A DNA stretch of 12,288 bases from Euryarchaeota archaeon UBA602 (GTDB lineage: Archaea; Thermoplasmatota; Poseidoniia; Poseidoniales; Thalassarchaeaceae), in assembly GCA_002498455.1 (NCBI GenBank), contig DAHO01000076.1, positions 1 to 12,288 on the forward strand, given 5' to 3'. This document shows, one piece after another, positions 6,956 through 12,288 of the stretch. Position 1 is the first letter of the stretch; every line of letters starts with the position of its first letter. The notes below the pieces were generated by a model. It was not told the DNA's origin. It saw only the letters and a list, made by a program, of their open reading frames with translations, and did no database searches. Position numbers and translations under genes: made by a program.

Positions 6956-7576
6956 TCACAATTCAATCAGAGGGGTGCAGCTATCCGGGCTTTCTGGGAA
7001 CTGTAGACAGGGTCGAACTACACGAACTCGGAGTAACCAAGAGTCCTCAAAGTCCAATGTGGACACACCTGTATTCGAACCAGCCCCTCGGCCATCAACG
7101 GTCAGCAACCACATTCCGTCCTCAAACTGGTCAAGGTCTCGATTAATTTCGACGGTTTCCTGCGGATACGAACCATTGTCGGCCATGACTTCGTAAATCG
7201 GGTTATCAGTGTCACAATTTGAACCAAATTCATCACACCAAAGCAATTCAACGTACACGTATCGCTGATCAGCATCGCCAAAAATTTCTTGGAAATTCAC
7301 AGTTGTCTTGAAAATAATGACAATTTCACTCACAGTTTCATCAATTTCAATCTGCTCAGTCTTGGTTTCTTGGATCTGTGAAAAAGCATCTGCTCCTTCC
7401 AGAACAAAGGTATGTGAAAGGTCATAGACGCGCCAATCTTCATCGATTTTGGGTTCTCCACGAACACCTTCCATAATTTCTCTTCCATAGGCCAAGGATA
7501 GACATCCTGGCAAAGAAATTGTGAGAAATAGGACAGTCATGATGGCGCAAATGGTACGCTTGTACAAGCTGCTCAC
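6956..7576 (-). CDS. small lipoprotein, function unknown
   Basis: A 206-residue exported protein: a basic start 'SLYKRT', a hydrophobic core (9-22) and the lipobox 'SLPGC' with C25 as the likely lipidated cysteine. The mature part is acidic and beta-rich, with four cysteines (C114, C121, C190, C200) that could form two disulfides, and a 'GMWLLTVDGRGAG' segment resembling the end of a beta-sandwich. I recognise no family. GTG 7576 is chosen because GGAGGG at 7588-7583 lies six bases upstream and because the next ATG (7540) would remove the basic N-terminus. It follows the large zinc-ribbon membrane protein by 63 bases on the same strand and may be co-transcribed. Its stop codon directly abuts the stop of the convergent nuclease gene, with no base between them. 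Confidence 0.75.
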   Translation of the reverse strand: MSSLYKRTICAIMTVLFLTISLPGCLSLAYGREIMEGVRGEPKIDEDWRVYDLSHTFVLEGADAFSQIQETKTEQIEIDETVSEIVIIFKTTVNFQEIFGDADQRYVYVELLWCDEFGSNCDTDNPIYEVMADNGSYPQETVEINRDLDQFEDGMWLLTVDGRGAGSNTGVSTLDFEDSWLLRVRVVRPCLQFPESPDSCTPLIEL

Positions 7577-7582
7577 CGGTGT

Positions 7583-7608
7583 CCCTCCATACCTTCGGTA
7601 TATGGGGG
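7583..7608 (-). promoter_or_regulatory. imperfect hairpin containing the lipoprotein ribosome-binding site
   Basis: In the 63-base gap before the lipoprotein gene, the minus-strand RNA can fold as CCC/GGG, CCA/TGG and TACC/GGTA stems with small bulges and a GAA loop. The 3' arm contains the GGAGGG ribosome-binding site, so the fold could hide it. The folding was done by eye; the stem is short and bulged. No other signal was seen in this gap. Confidence 0.3.
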
Positions 7609-7639
7609 CGCATTTTTGCTTGACGGCCCGTTGAATGGC

Positions 7640-10345
7640 TCAATCCTGCTTCTTACGGCGGCGAACACTTCGGCGCTTGGGAGGACCCGGCTCTTCTTGC
7701 GAGTCCTCGACTTCCTTGACCACCGGTTGGTCATTATCTGAGACGGTGAAGTCACTGCTGACTGAACGGACCTCATTGCCAACGACCGTATTGTCTACGA
7801 TCTCTTCAACGTCAACCTGTTGACCTGGAAGCACACCTTCTTCGCCCGTTAGTTCAAACAATTTCTCTCGATACTGTGCATCAGAAGCAGTCAACTCGAC
7901 TTCTTCGTCAGAGAGATGTCTTCGTGATTTCACGTCTCCCAAGAATGCATCTAAGTCGTGCTCAGGTATTTCATCCATGGCCTCACTGAGACCAGTGGAA
8001 ACCACGAGATCTTCGGTCTCAACATCAACTTCTGCCTCTGCTTCCGCAGCGAGACGTTCTTCCTCTTGAGTATCGAAGTATTCCTCGGCCTCTGAAATGT
8101 TCTCATCCCATTCTCCTTCCCATTGTTCTTCAGAGAATCCAAGAGAACCTGCATGAGTATCGAATCCTTCGTATCCTCGAACGATTTCATCCTCATCCTC
8201 TTCTTCGACTTCCTCTTCCACTTCAGCAGGTAGGGGCTTGAATTTACGCTCCCGACGGGTGTAATGTGCACCCATATCTTGCTCGGCTCCACAATAGGGG
8301 CAATGATCCAGCATGGATGGAATCGTCGCGTTGCATTCTGAACAATCGTGGAATTTTGTTCGACCAACGCGCAAATCAAAATCACAATGCGGACAGATAT
8401 CCTCATCCCCTTCCAATTCACCATCACAAGCAGGACACAATTCGTAAGTTTCTCTCTCAGCGTCAGCCAGACCTCGTCTGGTCAGAATAATCGCTGCAAT
8501 CAGTGCGACCAATCCAACAACCCCAGCAACAGAAAACAGTACAATGGACATGGTTTCATCATTTCCAGTTGGTGTATCTCCATCCGAACGAATCACTTCC
8601 CACGCCCTAGCATGAGGGGTAACCGTAGTACTCGCACCGGATGCCTTCACTGAAAGTTCAATTTGACCCGGATCAACAACCGTAACTCTGCATCGGATGG
8701 TATGCTTGTTTGACGAAGCATCTGCAGAATCGAAAGTGTACGGTTCTGTTTCATTGAGTATGGTATTTGTTGAGCGATCTACGCACTCAAATGTTTCAAC
8801 CCCTTCTCCTACATCCGCAATAACATCGATTGAGTAAATGTATGTAATACCCGTTTTCAAGGGAGGGACATCAGGCTCATTCCATCCTTCTGAGTTAAGG
8901 AGGAAACGCAGCTGCAAGTCAGAATTGAGCTTGACCGAACTGGTAGCAGAATTGTCGGTATCAATTCGATCGTAAGAATTTGTACTCTTTGTCCAAACAG
9001 CCTCAAATGGGATCTCTCGGGTGAGCCCTTGTGCAATCACGTTGAATTGGATACTCATTTGTCCTTGGTTCGCGGTGTTGGAGGGTGGAAGGATTATCCC
9101 CGTCTTGGTTTCAATCACTTCTCCATCAAAGGTGGCTGTCAAATCTCCTGTCGCGGTAACCATGCCGACATTTTGCAGTGTTACAGTGAATGTTACTTGG
9201 CTCCCAGGAGTTGTTTCAGGGTCACTCGGTGAGACTCCGGTGACGACTACATTGGGTTCCTGATAAATCGAAAGGCTAGCGGTTTCAAGATTGTTGAACG
9301 CCCCTGATTGTGGGACACTTCCCGAGGGATCGATTTCCAGTTCCAGAGCAACATCTCCTGGGGTTGCATCCGGGAGGTTTTGGGATGTGATTGTGATGGA
9401 ATATTCTGCAAAAGGATCGGATTCTGTAAATGTCAGGGTTTCGATTTGCAGCGCAATTCCACCCTGAATTCGTACTTCTAGAGGTGCTGTTGTGGTCCCA
9501 ACGCCGCCGTCTCTAGCAATCGTTCCAGTGAGGGTCCATGGCCCAGCTAAACCCGGGTCTGCGACTACATTGGGACCCTCTGCATGACGATAATCAGGGA
9601 GAGTGTCAATGGTCAGTGATCGAGATTCAGTATTGTCCGCAGTGGTCGATTCAACGATATTATCGCTACTGTCGGCATTGACAACCGCTTGCACATCATA
9701 GGTGCCCGCAGCCGGAGCGGTGACGGTTTCGTTTAACCAAGCACTCTCACCTGCGAGTAAGGAAGGGACATCAAGAAGGAACGGATTACCTGCAATGGTC
9801 AATTCCAGATGGCTACTCGGTGCATCAGCGTGGCCCGCATTCTCAACTTCGATTTCAACCTCAATGGATTCCCCTTCATAACCACCAGATGATGGGTTGA
9901 GTTCAAAATGAGACAATCGCAAGTTGGCTAGGCCCTGAACGGAGAAATCATGGGAAATAAAAACCGGATTGTTGTTGTGATTTACACGAATGACTAGCGT
10001 CTGTTCACCTTCACCCCAAGCGAGATTGTTCCAAATAAAGTCAACATCTTCGAACTCATTCGCATCGATATCTATGCTGTACAGTGCGGCTGGGTTTCCT
10101 GATTGGTAGTTGTTCTTGTGAAATTCGACAAAGACGTCTTCGGCGATGATATTGTCCACATTTTGTAGGGATAACGTGAATGTCACATCTCCCCCTTCGA
10201 CTGGAGTGGAGGGGCTCATTGCAAGACCCTCAGTACTGAATGCGATACTACCGGATTGCTCGCCACTAACGGGAGAGGTGACGAACAAAATGGGAGCCAC
10301 CAACAATACGGCGCACAGAATCTGCCGAACCAAGGGCCGTTCCAT
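7640..10345 (-). CDS. large surface/membrane protein: CARDB-like ectodomain, TM helix, double zinc ribbon
   Basis: A 901-residue protein. Residues 1-29 are a signal peptide ('LLVAPILFVTSPVSG'). About 34-580 is a chain of roughly five beta-sandwich modules of CARDB/APHP type, marked by phrases such as 'GGDVTFTLSLQNV' (51-63), 'GESIEVEIEVENAGHAD' (158-174) and 'GSQVTFTVTLQNVG' (381-394). C521 and C552 are the only ectodomain cysteines and may pair. One membrane helix (599-622) ends in 'TRRG'. Inside the cell follow two zinc ribbons, CPAC-x10-CPHC (637-654) and CSEC-x10-CPYC (668-685), then a strongly acidic stretch (705-800), a short helical region and a basic C-terminus (889-899). ATG 10345 is chosen because it begins the signal peptide; the longer open frame runs antisense through the divergent gene. 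It probably links the cell surface to a cytoplasmic partner; its ligand is unknown. Confidence 0.85.
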   Translation of the reverse strand: MERPLVRQILCAVLLVAPILFVTSPVSGEQSGSIAFSTEGLAMSPSTPVEGGDVTFTLSLQNVDNIIAEDVFVEFHKNNYQSGNPAALYSIDIDANEFEDVDFIWNNLAWGEGEQTLVIRVNHNNNPVFISHDFSVQGLANLRLSHFELNPSSGGYEGESIEVEIEVENAGHADAPSSHLELTIAGNPFLLDVPSLLAGESAWLNETVTAPAAGTYDVQAVVNADSSDNIVESTTADNTESRSLTIDTLPDYRHAEGPNVVADPGLAGPWTLTGTIARDGGVGTTTAPLEVRIQGGIALQIETLTFTESDPFAEYSITITSQNLPDATPGDVALELEIDPSGSVPQSGAFNNLETASLSIYQEPNVVVTGVSPSDPETTPGSQVTFTVTLQNVGMVTATGDLTATFDGEVIETKTGIILPPSNTANQGQMSIQFNVIAQGLTREIPFEAVWTKSTNSYDRIDTDNSATSSVKLNSDLQLRFLLNSEGWNEPDVPPLKTGITYIYSIDVIADVGEGVETFECVDRSTNTILNETEPYTFDSADASSNKHTIRCRVTVVDPGQIELSVKASGASTTVTPHARAWEVIRSDGDTPTGNDETMSIVLFSVAGVVGLVALIAAIILTRRGLADAERETYELCPACDGELEGDEDICPHCDFDLRVGRTKFHDCSECNATIPSMLDHCPYCGAEQDMGAHYTRRERKFKPLPAEVEEEVEEEDEDEIVRGYEGFDTHAGSLGFSEEQWEGEWDENISEAEEYFDTQEEERLAAEAEAEVDVETEDLVVSTGLSEAMDEIPEHDLDAFLGDVKSRRHLSDEEVELTASDAQYREKLFELTGEEGVLPGQQVDVEEIVDNTVVGNEVRSVSSDFTVSDNDQPVVKEVEDSQEEPGPPKRRSVRRRKKQD

Positions 10346-10477
10346 GATCTTGGGAGAACAGGCGAGGCACTTCAAACTGCTTCCCCAATTCACCAAAAAA
10401 CCCCATGCAAGCGATAACCTAGCAATTCCCATTGGAAAGCCTTGAAGGATGGGGTAACGGTGGAAGGATTGGTGCCG
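10346..10477. promoter_or_regulatory. divergent intergenic region between two surface-protein genes
   Basis: 132 bases must hold the start signals for both flanking genes. For the minus-strand gene, a weak TATA-like TTTGAA at 10376-10371 lies about 28 bases before its ATG and there is no clear ribosome site, consistent with a leaderless message. For the plus-strand gene, GGAAGG at 10462-10467 lies ten bases before ATG 10478 and four before an in-frame GTG at 10472. I see no convincing operator or repeat. Confidence 0.4.
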
Positions 10478-12265
10478 ATGCTGACCCGCCGCTTGGTTCT
10501 CGCCCCCTTTGTGGTCATACTGCTCTGTATGGCCCCACACGGTGCTTGGGTTTCTGTCGATGCAACGAATGGCCGAAGTAGTGATTTTGATTTCAGTGGA
10601 GGGCCCGATGAAGGACAAGTCATCTCTGGAACTTACACCGTTCGCACGACCAATGTTGCCAACATGGATTACATCAATGTCGAAGTTCAGGAAGGGGCAA
10701 TTTGGTCCCCTGTTGCCAATATCACCAACACACCTTGGTTGACTGCATGGGACACAAGCGCACATGCAGATGGAGAATACCAACTGAGAGTACAAGGTAC
10801 ATTCACCAACTCCTCGACGACTGGATGGGTCGTCAGTCCAACATTCACCATCGACAACACTGTTCCTAACGGACTGTCGCTTAGTGTCGCCAACGCAATC
10901 ATTGGTGATGGTTCCTCAACCATCAACCGGGCTTGGTTCACCACAGCGGAATCTGGAACACTGGACTTCGCATGGACTGCTACCGACGCTCACCTTTCAC
11001 ACGCAACACTCACCAATGTTCCCGGTTCGGGGACACCTGCTCAAGATGGACCGGGCACTTTGCTGAATGGTTGGTCTTGGTCCCCCGGGGACTTAGAAGA
11101 AGGAAAGTGGACACCCGTACTATCTGTATTCGATGAGGGAGGCAATTCTGCTCAGACTTCAATTCACATCGGTATTGACCGTACGGGACCCGTTGTCGGA
11201 ACCCCAAGCCTATCTGTCAGCCCAGATACTTGGAGCGATGCTTCAACCTTGATTTTCAATGGATTGGGGAGCAATGCGACCGACAATGGCGGTTCAGGAA
11301 TTGATACTTATCACGTTCGAGACAGTGTTGATGAATGGTCCGATATCGGTTCAGCAGGGTTTGGATCGATGGGATTGAGCGAAGGCATTCGCACAATCCA
11401 ATTCAGAGCCGTGGATAAGGTAGGGAACATTGGCGATGTACATAGCATCAACATGATGATTGATCGTACCGCACCAATCGCAGGCGGCTGGATTTTCGGT
11501 TCTGAAATCACGGATTCATTGATGGGAGCCCTCGAAGTTAGTATCGATGCAACCGATGCTAATTCTGGAATTGATATTGCATCCTGTAGCATTGAATACG
11601 GATTTGATGCAAACGGTGCGGGCTCTGTTCCTGACATCTCGACCGATTGGCTCAATGTTGGATCAGGTACGACCGGTAATCTTTCCTCAGCCATCGATTG
11701 GTCAACACGGGCTGGACAGTACCTCTCATTGAGGGCAACCCTAGTCGATACCGCGGGAAACTCAGCCATTACGGCAGCATCTCATTTCCTAATTTTGCCA
11801 GGCCTTGATTTCACAGTATCAGATGCATCGTTGAATCGATTGATTGTTCGAGCAGGTACTCAAGACCCTGTTTTGTTGGAAGCTCAAATCAATACCAATG
11901 AATTCTACTCAGGTAGTGTGATTGTCAGCATCCAAAGTGCACCGGCAAGTCGCGATTCATTGACCGATTGGACTACATTGAATTCAGTAGTTCTCCCATC
12001 GGGTAGCTTCATTGATCAGCAGGAACAAATTTCGATGAATGTCTCCCTGTTAACAGCAGGCGAATTCGATATTCGCGTCATTGTTGACCCTGAGAACTCC
12101 ATTCCCGAACGCGATGAAGGGAACAACGAGTATTTCCTCTTGATCGGTGCCGCTGACCCACAAGTCATCGGTTCAGTCAGTGGCTTTGTACCAAATCTGA
12201 TAATTTTGCTAATCGTAGGACTGTTTGCGAGTACGATTCTCAATCGACGGCAATCGGCGTGTTGA
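10478..12265 (+). CDS. secreted Ig-like/CARDB surface protein with C-terminal membrane anchor
   Basis: A 595-residue exported protein: signal peptide 1-28 ('MLTRRLVLAPFVVILLC'), then four beta-sandwich modules (about 45-128, 129-235, 236-330 and 331-438), then a CARDB-like module (about 441-558, ending 'PENSIPERDEGNNEY'), then one C-terminal membrane helix (about 571-588) and the tail 'NRRQSAC'. The modules are joined by near-identical linkers 'IDNTVP' (125-130), 'IDRTGP' (233-238) and 'IDRTAP' (328-333), as in bacterial Ig-like repeat proteins. 'VDTAGNSA' and 'AVDKVGNIGD' are typical end strands of such modules. The frame opens at TTG 10442; I prefer ATG 10478 because it begins the signal peptide, with GTG 10472 as alternative. 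It is transcribed divergently from another CARDB-bearing protein. A surface adhesion or shield role is inferred; no enzyme motif is seen. Confidence 0.75.
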   Translation: MLTRRLVLAPFVVILLCMAPHGAWVSVDATNGRSSDFDFSGGPDEGQVISGTYTVRTTNVANMDYINVEVQEGAIWSPVANITNTPWLTAWDTSAHADGEYQLRVQGTFTNSSTTGWVVSPTFTIDNTVPNGLSLSVANAIIGDGSSTINRAWFTTAESGTLDFAWTATDAHLSHATLTNVPGSGTPAQDGPGTLLNGWSWSPGDLEEGKWTPVLSVFDEGGNSAQTSIHIGIDRTGPVVGTPSLSVSPDTWSDASTLIFNGLGSNATDNGGSGIDTYHVRDSVDEWSDIGSAGFGSMGLSEGIRTIQFRAVDKVGNIGDVHSINMMIDRTAPIAGGWIFGSEITDSLMGALEVSIDATDANSGIDIASCSIEYGFDANGAGSVPDISTDWLNVGSGTTGNLSSAIDWSTRAGQYLSLRATLVDTAGNSAITAASHFLILPGLDFTVSDASLNRLIVRAGTQDPVLLEAQINTNEFYSGSVIVSIQSAPASRDSLTDWTTLNSVVLPSGSFIDQQEQISMNVSLLTAGEFDIRVIVDPENSIPERDEGNNEYFLLIGAADPQVIGSVSGFVPNLIILLIVGLFASTILNRRQSAC

Positions 12266-12288
12266 AAGAGGATGCCTTGGTCGCGATT

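Noticed and set aside
7951..8427. 158-codon minus-strand frame rich in Arg/Lys
   Set aside because: It is an out-of-frame shadow of the acidic tail and zinc-ribbon section of the large membrane protein.
10346..10795. N-terminal extension of the zinc-ribbon membrane protein
   Set aside because: The frame is open but runs antisense through the start of the divergent surface protein, and a signal peptide begins neatly at ATG 10345.
12272..12288. Possible start of a following gene (ATG at 12272)
   Set aside because: Only about five codons are visible and GAGG directly touches the ATG, so nothing can be supported.
1..12288. Mobile elements, tRNA, rRNA or CRISPR repeats
   Set aside because: No transposase or integrase motifs, cloverleaf-like sequence, or regularly spaced repeats were seen when reading both strands; short RNAs cannot be excluded by eye.

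Overview
The window looks like a stretch of an archaeal chromosome, most likely a planktonic marine group II euryarchaeon (Candidatus Poseidoniales) or a close relative. The main evidence is a short uS2 ribosomal protein of the archaeal/eukaryotic type. Supporting signs are tandem winged-helix regulators, very dense packing with frequent strand switches, large CARDB/Ig-like surface proteins, and a zinc-ribbon membrane protein. The lineage is inferred, because no rRNA or tRNA is present to settle it.

Layout. (1) Bases 1-2797, plus strand: the C-terminal part of a PlsC-type glycerolipid acyltransferase cut by the window edge, then a membrane-anchored tandem winged-helix protein, then a larger protein with two winged-helix regions. 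(2) Bases 2805-5574, minus strand, transcribed right to left: ribosomal protein S2, a tRNA-dihydrouridine synthase, and a membrane-anchored PQQ-type sugar (sorbosone) dehydrogenase. Short gaps, a stop/start overlap and clear Shine-Dalgarno sites indicate an operon, and they move two starts inward from the longest open frames. (3) Bases 5744-6955, plus strand: a Cas4/RecB-like PD-(D/E)XK nuclease with four iron-sulfur-type cysteines and about 150 residues carrying four membrane helices inserted inside the nuclease fold. (4) Bases 6956-10345, minus strand: a 901-residue membrane protein (CARDB-like ectodomain, one membrane helix, cytoplasmic double zinc ribbon, acidic tail) followed by a small lipoprotein. 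(5) Bases 10478-12265, plus strand: a secreted, C-terminally anchored Ig-like/CARDB surface protein, divergent from the previous unit.

The housekeeping block is flanked by envelope-related genes (lipid acylation, periplasmic-side sugar oxidation, lipoprotein, two large surface proteins). The most unusual item is the membrane-embedded Cas4-like nuclease. The next most unusual is the surface protein that joins an adhesin-like exterior to an intracellular zinc ribbon. No CRISPR array, cas1/cas2, transposase, integrase, tRNA or rRNA was seen.
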